DNA of 64,000 bases from an uncultured Bacteroidales bacterium (GCA_900317155.1 ONFO01000008.1:1-64000); one strand, 5' to 3'; shown: positions 17,430-27,200, counted from the first letter of the stretch. Made by a program: numbers and translations. The notes: generated by a model from the letters alone, not told the origin.

Positions 17430-17437
17430 TATTTTTG
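17430..17437 (+). promoter_or_regulatory. -7 element (TATTTTTG) for the toxin-antitoxin pair
   Basis: TATTTTTG lies 23 nt upstream of the antitoxin start. No clear -33 partner is seen. The rest of the 17172-17459 spacer shows no gene. Confidence 0.45.
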
Positions 17438-17459
17438 CAGGCTGAAAACAAAATAGTAA

Positions 17460-17768
17460 ATGGTTATGACAGCAGTTCAGATAGATTTGGAACTTGAGCG
17501 CGAGATTGGTAAAATTCGCGGTAATGAAGAGGCTATGAAAAGAATGCTTGAGGCCGCAAAGTTGATACGTTTGATGTATATGAATCCTATGGCATGGGCC
17601 AACTTTGAAATCCAGCAGGAACGCTTGGCAGAAGCCGAGGCTGAACGACAGTTTCGCAGTTTGCGTGGCTGTTGGGCCGAGGACCCTGAGGATGCTTCTC
17701 TTATGGAAGCAGCCATACTTGAGGCTAGGGCATCAGATATGCCACGTGAAATCAACCTTGACGACTGA
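17460..17768 (+). CDS. Putative antitoxin partner of VapC
   Basis: 102 aa, mostly helical and charged, with no clear AbrB, MazE or RHH motif, so its class is open. It is called an antitoxin because of context: it directly precedes a PIN-domain gene and its TGA overlaps the toxin ATG by one base (TGATG at 17766-17770). ATG 17466 is an alternative start. The C-terminal acidic segment (ASDMPREINLDD) could be the toxin-binding part, as in other VapB proteins (inference). Confidence 0.65.
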   Translation: MVMTAVQIDLELEREIGKIRGNEEAMKRMLEAAKLIRLMYMNPMAWANFEIQQERLAEAEAERQFRSLRGCWAEDPEDASLMEAAILEARASDMPREINLDD

Positions 17769-18175
17769 TGACTATGGATAAATATTTACTTGACACGGTC
17801 TCTTGGATTGAGTATTTCAAGAACCGCATCGGAATGGCTGATCGTGTGGATGCCATGCCTAGAAGCCAACTTTGTGCATCGGAAATTACAGTGGCCGAAT
17901 TGATATATGGTGCCTTTAACAGTAAAAATTTCGAAAAACACTATCGGGAAGCCATGTGGCTTAAAAATAATGTTGAAATCTTCCCTATATCAGAGGTTTT
18001 TGATGACTATGGCGAAATCCGTTTTGCTACAAAGCACAAAGGTAATCCTGTCGGTCAATTTGATTTGCTCATTGGAGCAACCGCTCGTCATTATGGTTTA
18101 ACTCTTGTGACTGACAACTTGAAAGATTTCGAACCAATGCCTGGCGTAAAGGTTGAAAATTGGGTAGTGCGTTAA
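17768..18175 (+). CDS. vapC: VapC-like PIN-domain ribonuclease toxin
   Basis: 135 aa, a complete PIN domain. Acidic active-site positions are visible in LLDTVSWIEYF (Asp9), ITVAELIYG (Glu44), GQFDLLIGATA and LVTDNLKDF. VapC toxins cut structured RNA such as initiator tRNA or rRNA when not held by the antitoxin. ATG 17774 is a possible second start. The pair is flanked by housekeeping genes and is probably a stable or recently acquired type II module. Confidence 0.88.
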   Translation: MTMDKYLLDTVSWIEYFKNRIGMADRVDAMPRSQLCASEITVAELIYGAFNSKNFEKHYREAMWLKNNVEIFPISEVFDDYGEIRFATKHKGNPVGQFDLLIGATARHYGLTLVTDNLKDFEPMPGVKVENWVVR

Positions 18176-18184
18176 GTTTGACCA

Positions 18185-19408
18185 ATGTCCGCCCCAAAAT
18201 TCATAGCAGACCGAATTTTTTCGCTTTCGAAGGAAAATCTTTCTTCGACGGTGATGCGACTGGCCGTCACGAGTGTGGCTTTGGCTATCATCGTGATGCT
18301 CATCGCTTGGGCGGTCGTGGTGGGCTTCAAGAACCAGATTCGGGACAAGGTGATTGGCTTCGTGGCGCCGATTCACGTGCAGGCTTTAGACATGAACGAG
18401 TCGGTCGAAGAAACACCATTTGTGTTGGATTCGTTGTTAATCAGTCGGTTGAATTCTATTGAAGGCATTTCGCATTATCAGATGGTGGCCAATAAGGCGG
18501 GCATGATCAAGACCGACGATGAGATTCAGGGCGTGGTGCTGAAAGGCGTGGACGAAAACTACGACTGGAGCTATTTCAGCAATTGCTTGTTGGAAGGGGT
18601 GTCTCCGCAATACCATGCGGGTGAACGTTCTACGGAAGTGTTGGTTTCTAAGGTCATAGCTGACAAGATGCTCCTCCATGTGGGCGACGACGTGCGGGTG
18701 TGGTTCATCGACAAAGATCAACAGGCGCGTGGAAGAAAGTTCACGGTGTCGGGCATCTTTGAGACTGGACTTTATGAATTTGACGAACGTTTCGTCTTCG
18801 CCGACCTCAACCAAATCCGCAAGCTGAACGGTTGGGAAGATAACGAAGCCGGATTGTTGGAAATAGCCTTGGACGGCAATGCAGATGTGAATCGAGTTAA
18901 TGAAAAGCTGTACTACGCATTGCCTTCCGAATTGGCTTCCTACACCGCGCGCCAAACTAACTCGCAGATTTTTGACTGGCTTGACCTTTTGGACACCAAT
19001 GTCTGGCTTATCATGGCCTTGATGCTTCTTGTGGCAGGCATCACAGTCATAAGTATGTTGCTGATTATCATTATTGAACGTACTTCTACCATAGGGTTGC
19101 TGAAAGCCATGGGTGCCAGCAACAAGTTTGTTCGTGAAGTGTTTTTGCGTCGTTCGTTGCGTATCTTGTTTATCGGCATGGTGATTGGCAACGTCATCGG
19201 ATTGGGATTCTGTCTCTTGCAGAAATATACAGGACTTATCAAACTGGATGCTGCTACGTATTACTTGTCAGCCGTGCCCATTGAGTTGCATATCAATACA
19301 GTGGTACTCATCAATTTGGGTACTTTCCTGCTTTGGGTCCTGATGCTGCTCATCCCAACCTCGGTCATCAACCGCATCAGTCCCACCAAGTCGATTCGGT
19401 TTGAATGA
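18185..19408 (+). CDS. LolE/LolC-like lipoprotein-release ABC permease
   Basis: 407 aa, MacB/FtsX architecture: an N-terminal helix (about 24-47), a large periplasmic MacB-like core domain (about 50-265) and three C-terminal helices (about 272-298, 327-347, 370-394). Motifs are SKENLSSTVMRLAVTSVAL near the N-terminus and IIERTSTIGLLKAMGASN before the FtsX core. It resembles the single LolCE-type permease of Bacteroidetes, which passes outer-membrane lipoproteins from the inner membrane to a carrier. The candidate ATPase (LolD) is encoded separately at 23333, on the other strand. It starts 9 nt after vapC but is not expected to be functionally linked to it. Confidence 0.85.
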   Translation: MSAPKFIADRIFSLSKENLSSTVMRLAVTSVALAIIVMLIAWAVVVGFKNQIRDKVIGFVAPIHVQALDMNESVEETPFVLDSLLISRLNSIEGISHYQMVANKAGMIKTDDEIQGVVLKGVDENYDWSYFSNCLLEGVSPQYHAGERSTEVLVSKVIADKMLLHVGDDVRVWFIDKDQQARGRKFTVSGIFETGLYEFDERFVFADLNQIRKLNGWEDNEAGLLEIALDGNADVNRVNEKLYYALPSELASYTARQTNSQIFDWLDLLDTNVWLIMALMLLVAGITVISMLLIIIIERTSTIGLLKAMGASNKFVREVFLRRSLRILFIGMVIGNVIGLGFCLLQKYTGLIKLDAATYYLSAVPIELHINTVVLINLGTFLLWVLMLLIPTSVINRISPTKSIRFE

Positions 19409-19477
19409 GGAAAATTTCTTGTTTTTTTCCTTTAGTTCCAATAAAATCCCTATCTTAGCGGCCCAATCAACATAATT

Positions 19478-19930
19478 ATGATGAAAGACTTTACAATCGA
19501 ACCGTTGAAAGGCTACGGGGAAATACCTTTCGGAATGACACTTGATGAGGCCACCAAGATTTTGGGTATGCCTGACTTCTACGAGGAGTTGAGCGACATG
19601 GAAGAGACAGGCAACCGCTCTATCTACTATGAATATGAAGAACTTGAGACCAACATCTATTTTGAAGGTGTAACAAAGTCGGTGGTGGCTTGCTTTGAGA
19701 CGGAGAACATGGAGGCAACGCTTTATGGCGAACCTGTTTTCGACCTTACGAAAGAGGAAATCATTGACTTGATGAAGCAGCACGGCTTCAAGGAGCTGGA
19801 AGAGGAAAAAGAAGATGACGAACAGCGTGTATCGTTCGAAGACGCCATGATTGACTTTTTCTTTGATGAGGATGGCCTGGCGGCTGTCAGTTGGGGCGTG
19901 CTTGTTGATGAACAAGGAGATATTATTTGA
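19478..19930 (+). CDS. Acidic conserved hypothetical protein
   Basis: 150 aa, no signal peptide or membrane segment and strongly acidic (EELEEEKEDDE). The opening IPFGMTLDEATKILGMPD resembles the helix-turn of SmpA/OmlA/BLIP-type folds, but that is only a short similarity. TATCTTAG at 19451-19458 is a weak promoter match. I do not recognise the family and assign no function. Confidence 0.7.
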   Translation: MMKDFTIEPLKGYGEIPFGMTLDEATKILGMPDFYEELSDMEETGNRSIYYEYEELETNIYFEGVTKSVVACFETENMEATLYGEPVFDLTKEEIIDLMKQHGFKELEEEKEDDEQRVSFEDAMIDFFFDEDGLAAVSWGVLVDEQGDII

Positions 19931-19936
19931 GTTGTC

Positions 19937-20025
19937 TCACGCAGAATGCGCAGAATTATATGAAGCGCAAAGCGACCCTAAATATTCAGCCGGTAGGTTC
20001 TGCGTATTCTGCGAATTCTGCGTGA
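19937..20025 (+). repeat. Long inverted repeat (20-bp arms, 19 matching)
   Basis: TCACGCAGAATGCGCAGAAT (19937-19956) is complementary to ATTCTGCGAATTCTGCGTGA (20006-20025) at 19 of 20 positions, with a 49-nt loop. It fills the spacer before nth. The core is the CGCAGAAT unit repeated twice per arm. Confidence 0.8.
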
Positions 20026-20036
20026 AAAAGTACAAT

Positions 20037-20687
20037 ATGAGAATCCAACAGAAATACGACGCCTTTGTAGCCTATTTTGAGGATCACATGCCCATTGCCG
20101 AGTCGGAGTTGCATTACAAAGACCCGTATCAGCTTTTGGTGGCGGTGATTCTCTCGGCACAATGCACTGACAAGCGCGTGAATATGACCACTCCAGCCTT
20201 GTTCCAACGATTTCCGACGGTGCAAGACATGGCAGCTTCATCGGCAGATGAGATTTATTCCTATATCAAAAGCATCTCTTATCCCAACAACAAAGCCAAG
20301 AATCTGTTGGGTATGGCGCAGACTTTGGTGCGTGATTTCGATGGCGTGGTTCCCAGTAACTTGGACGACTTGCAAAAACTCCCTGGGGTAGGTCGAAAGA
20401 CCGCCAACGTGATGATGGCTGTTGCCTTCAACCAACCCGCCATGCCGGTCGACACGCATGTATTTCGCGTCTCGAATCGTATCGGCCTGACCAAAAACTC
20501 CAAGAATGTGTTGGAGACCGAAAAGACCTTGGTGGCGCATCTGCCTCAAGAGGTGATTTCGAAGGCGCATCATTGGCTTATCCTGCATGGACGCTACGTC
20601 TGCCTTGCACGCAAACCTAAATGCGAGGAATGTGGCATCACGACAATTTGCGATTTTTATCAAAAGAAACAGAAACAACAACAATAA
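20037..20687 (+). CDS. nth: Endonuclease III
   Basis: 216 aa from ATG 20037. The helix-hairpin-helix is LPGVGRKTANV with catalytic Lys121; the catalytic aspartate is Asp139 in PVDTHVFRVSNR. Both lie one position from their E. coli Nth counterparts. The C-terminal [4Fe-4S] ligands are spaced C-x6-C-x2-C-x5-C (CLARKPKCEECGITTIC). It removes oxidised pyrimidines and nicks abasic sites in base excision repair. The in-frame region upstream of 20037 is the inverted repeat and not conserved coding sequence. Confidence 0.96.
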   Translation: MRIQQKYDAFVAYFEDHMPIAESELHYKDPYQLLVAVILSAQCTDKRVNMTTPALFQRFPTVQDMAASSADEIYSYIKSISYPNNKAKNLLGMAQTLVRDFDGVVPSNLDDLQKLPGVGRKTANVMMAVAFNQPAMPVDTHVFRVSNRIGLTKNSKNVLETEKTLVAHLPQEVISKAHHWLILHGRYVCLARKPKCEECGITTICDFYQKKQKQQQ

Positions 20688-20689
20688 CC

Positions 20690-21148
20690 ATGGAAGACTA
20701 TTCAGAAAAATCCACAAAAAGAGGAACTGGTAAGAAGATCCTCACCACGTTAAGCATCATTATCGTATTGGCTGCGGCCGTCTTTGTTTTCTTCAAGTTT
20801 TTCTACGTCTTTGGCTCTGGCGTAAAGGCAGGTGAACTTAACTTGTTCGTCTACAAAGGCTATGTCTTCAAGACCTATGAAGGCAGGCTCATCCAAGCGG
20901 GCTACAATTCCAGGAACAGCAACAACACCATTCAGTCGAACGAGTTCAACTTCTCAGTGAAAAAAGAGTCGGTGGCCAAGCAGCTGGAGCGTTGCACTGG
21001 TAAGATGGTGGAGTTGCATTATAAGGAATACCTGGGCACTTTGCCGTGGCGTGGCATGACCAAATATGTGGTCGACAGCGTCTATTCGGTGACTACGCCG
21101 AATGAACCTGAGGAGTTGCCGGTGACGGTGCCGACAGAGGTGCTGTAG
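20690..21148 (+). CDS. Single-pass membrane protein of unknown function
   Basis: 152 aa from ATG 20690, three bases after the nth stop. A short basic cytoplasmic N-terminus (STKRGTGKK) is followed by one transmembrane helix (about 17-41) and a globular extracytoplasmic domain with GELNLFVYKGYVFKTYEG, SNEFNFSVK and GMTKYVVDSVYSV. Similar Bacteroidales proteins follow this layout, but no function is established. It is co-directional with nth and probably cotranscribed. It ends 4 nt before the convergent TPR gene. Confidence 0.8.
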   Translation: MEDYSEKSTKRGTGKKILTTLSIIIVLAAAVFVFFKFFYVFGSGVKAGELNLFVYKGYVFKTYEGRLIQAGYNSRNSNNTIQSNEFNFSVKKESVAKQLERCTGKMVELHYKEYLGTLPWRGMTKYVVDSVYSVTTPNEPEELPVTVPTEVL

Positions 21149-21152
21149 AGCA

Positions 21153-23213
21153 TTAATTACCTCTCGAAACTTCCAGCTTTCCAATTTCCACCTCGTTGTT
21201 CTCGGAGACAATCTCAATCCAAGTGTTGTCTTCGCTGAACCATTTGTACTGAGAACCGATGCGGAAGATGAAGGTCTTTTCCTCCGCCGTGGCTGCGATG
21301 GGCAACACGAAGCCGCCGTTCTTTCCGCCTTCACCGCCGAAGGAGACGATCATCGGGAAGGTCTTCTCGGGATGCGGGTTGCGCACCTTGATGATGATGT
21401 AGTTGGAGCGGCGCACTGACACGTCAATCTTGTTGAAATCGAAGCGCTTGGCCTCGCCAGCGGCAAGCAACAGAGGCTCGCTGTTCAGTTCATACAACTT
21501 GTTCTGTTCGATGATTTCGCTGATGCGGGCAATCATTTCTGAGGGGTAGGACTCTAAGCCAAGTTCATCGGCTTTGGTGTAGGCCTCGATGGCTTTGTCG
21601 TAGGTATTGGTCTTGAAGTTGGCATCACCCTCCTTGACGAATTTATCGTATTGGCTACGCAAGGCAGCGATGCGGTCGTTCTCCGACTTCGTGGCGGCGG
21701 CCAGCTGCGTCGTGGCAGCAGGATCCTCGGGTTTGAAAACCAATGCGCTCTGATATTGCGTGATGGCTTCAGCGAACTTCTCTTCACTCATGGCTTGGTT
21801 GCCGGCAGTCATGGCCTTGTTGTAGTTGGCTTCCAACTCAGCCGCCATTTGCGCCAGGATGCCGTCGATTTCATTGATTTTGGCAGTGGCGGTGGCGTTG
21901 CCTTCGTCGAAGGCCAATACCTCTTGGTATTTCACTTTGGCTTTGGGATAATCTTTTTCGTTAAACAAAGCATCGGCTGCATCAAGCATGCCTTTGATGG
22001 TAGCTTGGCGCTCGGCCTCGGCGGCAGCGAGGGCAGCCTGACGTGCGGCCTCTTCCTCCGCTGCGATACGAGCGGCCTCTTCGGACGCCAATCGAGCGGC
22101 TTCCTGCTCAGCGGCAATCCTTGCAGCCTCTTGCTCTGCAGCGATTCTTGCGGCTTCGGCTTCAGCTGCCAAACGTGCTGCCTCTTGTTCGGCAGCGATA
22201 CGGGCTGCTTCGGCTTCTGCAGCCAGCCTTGCAGCCTCGGCTTCAGCAGCCAAACGCGCAGCTTCCTGCTCTGCAGCTATGCGGGCAGCTTCTTCAGCAT
22301 CTTGTTGGGCAATGAGCGGGTCGAGGCGGGCAATCATGTCGGTGGCGTAGGCGTCACCTGCCACGACAGCCAAGGCGCCTTGGTATTGGGCTTTAGCTTC
22401 CTTGTAGGCCTTGTTTTCATAGAGTTGGTCGGCCACGGCAATGATTCCGTTGTATTGGTCGGCGACGCCTTTAGCAGTTTGGTATTCGTTGCGTTTCGCG
22501 TTGGCTTCTAGGTCGTTAGGGAAGAGTTCCAAGGCTTGGTCGAGCTTGCCAATGGCGGCCTCATAGTTTTTGCGCAGTCCAAATTGTCGAGCTTCTTCCA
22601 TGAGGTTGTCGAAACGGGTGACTTTTTCGGTATAAAGCTGTTTTTTCTGCTTGGCTTCGGCCAGTTTTTCCTTGGGTAGTTTGTCGTTGGGGAAGATCTC
22701 ACTTGCTGTTTCAAACTGCATGATGGCTGCATCATAGTTGTCCTCTGCGAGCAAGGTTTCACCTTGACTCATAGCCGTGTCGAAGGCATCTTGCTTGTCT
22801 TGGCGTTCTTTGAGGATGGCACGCACGGTATTGGCTTGACCGCCAACATATTTGTCCTCGGGGAAGACCTTCAAAGCGGCTTCGTATTCTGTCAAAGCCT
22901 CTTCATATTTCTGCTGCCCGTAATATTGGTCTCCAGCATCCAAATGGGCGTAAAACACTTCCTGCCGGGCGCCGTCCTCCTGGATCTTCTTCACCGATTC
23001 GTCCAATTTCTTTTTGGCCGTCGGGTCGTTGGCCTTTTGCTTCAATGCCATCTCGAAATAGGTCTTGGCACTGATATAGTCCTTGGCAGTGAATTTTTCA
23101 TTGCCTTTTTTCATCAACGACTCGTAAGTCTCGGCATCTTGGGCTTGAACAAAATTGGCACTCAACACAAGCGAAGCGCCCAACAATAAGGAAAGTATGA
23201 GTTTTTTCATCAT
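21153..23213 (-). CDS. Exported TPR protein with Ala/Glu-rich nonapeptide stalk
   Basis: About 686 aa from ATG 23213 (23210 also possible), chosen for the signal peptide MMKKLILSLLLGASLVLSANFVQA. Residues about 20-305 and 400-560 are TPR-like repeats (YEEALTEYEAALKVFP, YPKAKVKYQEVLAFD). Between them, around 306-390, is a nine-residue repeat EAARLAAEA/EAARIAAEQ, about ten copies, predicted as a long charged helix like the TolA stalk. The last 100 residues are beta-rich (FNKIDVSVRRSNYIIIKVRNPHPEKTF). It is probably a periplasmic scaffold. It lies downstream of lolD on the same strand, with a 119-nt spacer. Confidence 0.85.
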   Translation of the reverse strand: MMKKLILSLLLGASLVLSANFVQAQDAETYESLMKKGNEKFTAKDYISAKTYFEMALKQKANDPTAKKKLDESVKKIQEDGARQEVFYAHLDAGDQYYGQQKYEEALTEYEAALKVFPEDKYVGGQANTVRAILKERQDKQDAFDTAMSQGETLLAEDNYDAAIMQFETASEIFPNDKLPKEKLAEAKQKKQLYTEKVTRFDNLMEEARQFGLRKNYEAAIGKLDQALELFPNDLEANAKRNEYQTAKGVADQYNGIIAVADQLYENKAYKEAKAQYQGALAVVAGDAYATDMIARLDPLIAQQDAEEAARIAAEQEAARLAAEAEAARLAAEAEAARIAAEQEAARLAAEAEAARIAAEQEAARIAAEQEAARLASEEAARIAAEEEAARQAALAAAEAERQATIKGMLDAADALFNEKDYPKAKVKYQEVLAFDEGNATATAKINEIDGILAQMAAELEANYNKAMTAGNQAMSEEKFAEAITQYQSALVFKPEDPAATTQLAAATKSENDRIAALRSQYDKFVKEGDANFKTNTYDKAIEAYTKADELGLESYPSEMIARISEIIEQNKLYELNSEPLLLAAGEAKRFDFNKIDVSVRRSNYIIIKVRNPHPEKTFPMIVSFGGEGGKNGGFVLPIAATAEEKTFIFRIGSQYKWFSEDNTWIEIVSENNEVEIGKLEVSRGN
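22045..22300 (-). repeat. 27-bp minisatellite inside the TPR gene
   Basis: The nonapeptide stalk is encoded by imperfect 27-bp tandem units with mixed codons (GCN for Ala, CGN for Arg). Codon variation shows the units are not all recent copies, but length changes by whole units would keep the frame. Confidence 0.7.
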
Positions 23214-23270
23214 TCTATAATTATTCATCTACAAACGGACAAATCCATTTATTATTGTCCCACAACCTCT

Positions 23271-23340
23271 AAATCTTAAATTTTGAATTTTGAATCTTGA
23301 ATTTTAAATCTTGAATTTTAAATCCTTAAATCTTAAATCC
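23271..23340 (+). repeat. TTGAATTT-type AT-rich repeat tract
   Basis: About 70 bp of degenerate TTGAATTTTAAATC units between lolD and the TPR gene. It overlaps the end of lolD, whose TAA stop (TTA at 23333-23335 on the plus strand) lies inside the tract. A related tract is at 48927-49002. Confidence 0.75.
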
Positions 23341-23980
23341 TCCCATCTTTGATCGTAATCGTCCTATCCGACATGGCTGCAAGAGTGGGGTTGTGGGTGA
23401 CGATGACGAAGGTTTGGTTCATCTCGTCGCGGAGGCGGAAGAAGAGCTTGTGCAGTTCTTCGGCCGATTTGGAGTCGAGGTTGCCCGAAGGCTCGTCGGC
23501 CAGCACTACGGCGGGTTGGTTGATTAATGCCCTGGCCACAGCCACACGTTGTTGCTCGCCGCCCGAAAGTTGGGAGGGCTTATGGTCTTTTCTTCCGGAG
23601 AGATTGAGATAGTCGAGCAGCTTTTCAGCTTTTTCCATCGCTTCTTTCTTTGCCATTCCTCCGATATAAGCAGGGATGCAGATGTTTTCGATTGCGGTGA
23701 ACTCGGGGAGGAGGTGATGGAATTGGAAGACAAAACCGATTTTCTGGTTACGGAATGCGGCCAATTCGGTGTCGTTGAGTTTGTTGACCTCAGTGCCATC
23801 GATGAGCAGTTGTCCACGGTCGGCCTTGTCCAAGGTGCCGATGATGTGGAGTAGGGTGGACTTGCCTGCCCCCGAGGCACCGACGATGCTCACAATCTCG
23901 CGCTTGGCGATGTGAAGGTCGATGCCTTTGAGCACTTCAAGGCTGCCGTAGGATTTGTGTATGCCTGTCGCTTGGATCAT
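23333..23980 (-). CDS. lolD: LolD-like lipoprotein-release ABC ATPase
   Basis: 215 aa, complete ABC ATPase of the LolD/MacB group: Walker [11 protein letters not shown]-loop [15 protein letters not shown] (FQFHHLLP is typical of LolD), signature [15 protein letters not shown], Walker [13 protein letters not shown], and the H-loop IVTHN. It would power release of outer-membrane lipoproteins together with a LolC/E permease such as the one at 18185. The stop codon is supplied by a TTGAATTT repeat tract. Confidence 0.92.
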   Translation of the reverse strand: MIQATGIHKSYGSLEVLKGIDLHIAKREIVSIVGASGAGKSTLLHIIGTLDKADRGQLLIDGTEVNKLNDTELAAFRNQKIGFVFQFHHLLPEFTAIENICIPAYIGGMAKKEAMEKAEKLLDYLNLSGRKDHKPSQLSGGEQQRVAVARALINQPAVVLADEPSGNLDSKSAEELHKLFFRLRDEMNQTFVIVTHNPTLAAMSDRTITIKDGRI

Positions 23981-23997
23981 AGTGGATGATTTGGCTG

Positions 23998-24005
23998 CAA
24001 AAATA
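23998..24005 (-). promoter_or_regulatory. -7 element (TATTTTTG) for lolD
   Basis: Minus-strand TATTTTTG, 18 nt upstream of the lolD start codon. Confidence 0.5.
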
Positions 24006-24045
24006 AGGATTTATGTTGAAGTGTTGATTCTTTAATTGTTTTTTT

Positions 24046-24091
24046 GACTGCGGGACGACGGGACTGCGGGACGATGGGACGATGGGACTAC
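24046..24091 (+). repeat. GGGACNNN octamer tandem array
   Basis: At least five consecutive 8-bp units of the form GGGAC plus TGC, GAC, GAT or TAC, in the spacer upstream of the giant surface protein. A related array (GAGACTAC/GAGACTGC) is at 62448-62524. Confidence 0.8.
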
Positions 24092-24208
24092 AAGGTTTTG
24101 TGCGTTTTTTTTTGAGCATTTCTTCCAAATAATACTTTCATTTATAACAATTTAAATTTTTTGTGGAAAAATAGTACAAATATATACCTTCATCTAGTTT
24201 TTTTTTCC

Positions 24209-24216
24209 TAATTTTG
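24209..24216 (+). promoter_or_regulatory. -7 element (TAATTTTG) for the giant surface protein
   Basis: TAATTTTG 60 nt upstream of ATG 24277, which implies an AT-rich 5' leader of about 50 nt. No convincing -33 element is visible. The remainder of 23981-24276 holds only the octamer array and AT-rich sequence. Confidence 0.45.
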
Positions 24217-24276
24217 CCCCGTTTTTTTATCCACTTTGTATATAGTATATAAATAATAATAAATAAGTAATAAAAA

Positions 24277-27200
24277 ATGAGTTGTATGAATCGAAGAAAT
24301 TTTCCCAAATTGAGGGCATTGTTTGCCTTACTGATTTTTTCGCTTCTCTCCGTTGGTACGGTTTGGGCACAAAATGCCCCCACCGTAACGACGAATGATG
24401 CGACGGGTATCACGGCCATTACCGCAAAAGGCAATGGCAATGTTACTGCTGACGGCGGGGCGACCGTAACAGAACGTGGTATCTGTTGGGGCACCTCGCA
24501 GAACCCAACCATTAGTGGCAATCACCTCTCCAGTTCGGCAGGGACGGGCTATTTTGCCGCTGAATTGACGGGACTTGCCGAAAACACTACGTACTATGTG
24601 CGTGCTTACGCAACCAATAGTGCAGGTACGGCTTACGGTGACAACAAGACTTTCACGACAAAAACCATCGTGGATCCTGTGGTGACTACGCTTGATGTGA
24701 TCCACATCAGACAGAATTCTGCTGTGGGTGTGGCTAGGTTGACTGACCAAGGCAACGACCCTACCACTGAGAGGGGCGTGTGTTGGAGTAGCTCCGTCAC
24801 CCTGCCAACCCTTAATAATCCGAATTGCCGTCATGCCAAAAACGGAGTGGGCGAAGGTGACTATTCCGTGAGCATGTCCTACATTGAGCCCAATACCCTT
24901 TATTATATGAGGGCTTATGCGAAAAACAGTAAAGGAACCGTTGTTTACGGCGCTGTGAAGACCTTCCATACCCATGTCCACATGCAAAACGGAACCATCG
25001 AAGTGGACGAAGATGGCTTCATCTTTACCGATAGTAATGCTGACACCGATGAACCTGGACAATGGTACACCCATTACGAAGAGTATTCGGTCGTCTTCAT
25101 TCCCGAAAACTCTGCTTACGGCGTGAAGATTGTTTTCGACTCACTGCTCATCAACAACGATTTTCTGTATTTCTACGATGGCGACATCGCCCCCAGCAAC
25201 CTTATCGGAGTTTACACTTGCAACGAATATCATGCATATAAGCATAGCAATAGTGAACAAGTCTCCGTTTTTGGCTTGGGTGGCAACATCTTCACGGTGA
25301 CTTCGCACAACTACATGACTGTGCGTTTCGTCTCCGACTATCACTGGAGAGATTTCGGTTGGCGTGCCCATGTCACACAGGCTGCTTTCACGCCCCAGCC
25401 TCCCGCAGTAGCCAAGATGGCTTGTTCTGACAACTCTTTCGTTTTGTTAGGCACCAGCAAAGGACAGCACTCCACCACGCTGAAGTATTCCGTAGGTTAT
25501 GGTGGCGCTGAACCAGGCGCTCCCAGCGAGACTTATGAAGAAGGCACACCTATTAATATTAATGGGGACTATCCCGTTAAGATTAAGGTGATGACGGAAG
25601 TGAAGGAAACGGCCGACGGAGATGTTATCTCTTCTGCAATTAAGATGTACACCTTTGGCGATGAGTCAAAAGTGATTCATCCCGATGCGCCTACCATCAC
25701 TGGACCTGCCGCTAACTCTTCCACGGTGACCCTAAGTGTCGTGCGTCCTGCTGCCCTCAACGATACCTGGACTATCCTCTATACTCTTAATGAATTAGAA
25801 GACCCAGCCACTTCGCCAACGGCTCAGGCCATCACTTCCACCACTGAAGACCCGATTACCCATGAGGTGACTACTTCAGGCACTGTTGCACTTCCCGAAT
25901 TCTGTATGGTGAGAGCTGTTGTAATAGGCACTACTTGTCCGGAGGCATTTTCGGAGGAAAGTCAGTATCTTTACGACGATACCCATACCCTTTATCTGTT
26001 GCCTCCAGCCATCACTTTCGATGGTACTGGAAGTTCAGCTAACACTATCATTACCCCGTCCACCTCTGGCTGTACCATTCATTATACGATAAATGGTGGT
26101 GAGGAGTATACCTACACAGACTATAGTCATACCTTCGTGGTGAATGCCAACGATCGCGTGGAAGCTTGGGTGACCAAGGATGGCCCTTATGTTGTCTCTC
26201 CCCATGCCGTTGCGACCTATCTTCCTAGTGGCAGCACTCCAGGCAGTTCAAGTGGCTTGTATGGCGATGTGGTTTATCTCGACGACCGCGAGTCACACAG
26301 CTTAAGCTACTACAGCGATGGTAGCCAGCCTGTGTTTAGTCTCCATCCCGTCGATGTGAAGATTACCTACTTCGGCAACGGCATTGGCAACATGACCGAT
26401 TCTACCGAAGATGGCGATAACCCCACTTCTTTCAGTGCAAATGCCACTGGCGTCATGGTGGGTGTGGCCCAAGGAGAGACGCAAAACACCTTTGTGTATA
26501 ACGAGACACTCGAAAGCAGCCACTATGAAGTTGATGATTATGGTTATACTGTTATGGTCCCTGATTATGAAGGGGCAAATAACGAATATACCTATACAAC
26601 AATTCCTAACCCCTTCTCGGTGAGACCGATGTATACAACCGTTACATCAACGAGAAACATTTATGTTAGAGGTACCATACAATCCAATGCTTTTGGGTAT
26701 ATAAATGTAACATATACCGATGTCAATAATACTCTGCAGACATGGAGCGGATACATTAACTGGAGCCAACAACAAGGATCTATTTTTCCTGAGGCTACTC
26801 TTCAAGTGTTAGCAGGAACAACGGTTTCTTTCTCATTATACACTTCAAACGGAGGTTGGGCTGATAATGGTCATATCGGTTGTGAAGTAAGATACGACAA
26901 TGCAGATGGTGATGTGATTTGGACTGGAATTGCTTATTATTCTACTAACGGCCAAAATAATCCAGTGACAGGATCGGTCACGGTGCAAGAAGGTGGCCCT
27001 GGTGGAGGTCAAACTATTACTTTTACTGACTATCGTGGCTTCTACGCCTGGCGTGTGAAGCGCTTGCAGGGCGTAACCATCAAGGATGCCTACGGAAACA
27101 CCTATGATGAGAATTCCACTATCTTTGCTGAGACCAGATTGATTTTCCAAATTGACAATGAATACGGCAATGAGGTGGACTTTGAGGCCTTGTGGGCGAA

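Noticed and set aside
19851-20036. N-terminal extension of endonuclease III
   Set aside because: It runs through the end of the previous gene and the inverted repeat; family alignment starts at 20037.
20690-21148. Annotation as 6-phosphogluconate dehydrogenase, sometimes attached to such proteins
   Set aside because: The 152-aa membrane protein has no NADP-binding fold or dehydrogenase motif.
24046-24091. CRISPR-like array
   Set aside because: The period is 8 bp with no spacers of 30 bp or so, and no cas genes are in the window. The same holds for 62448-62524.
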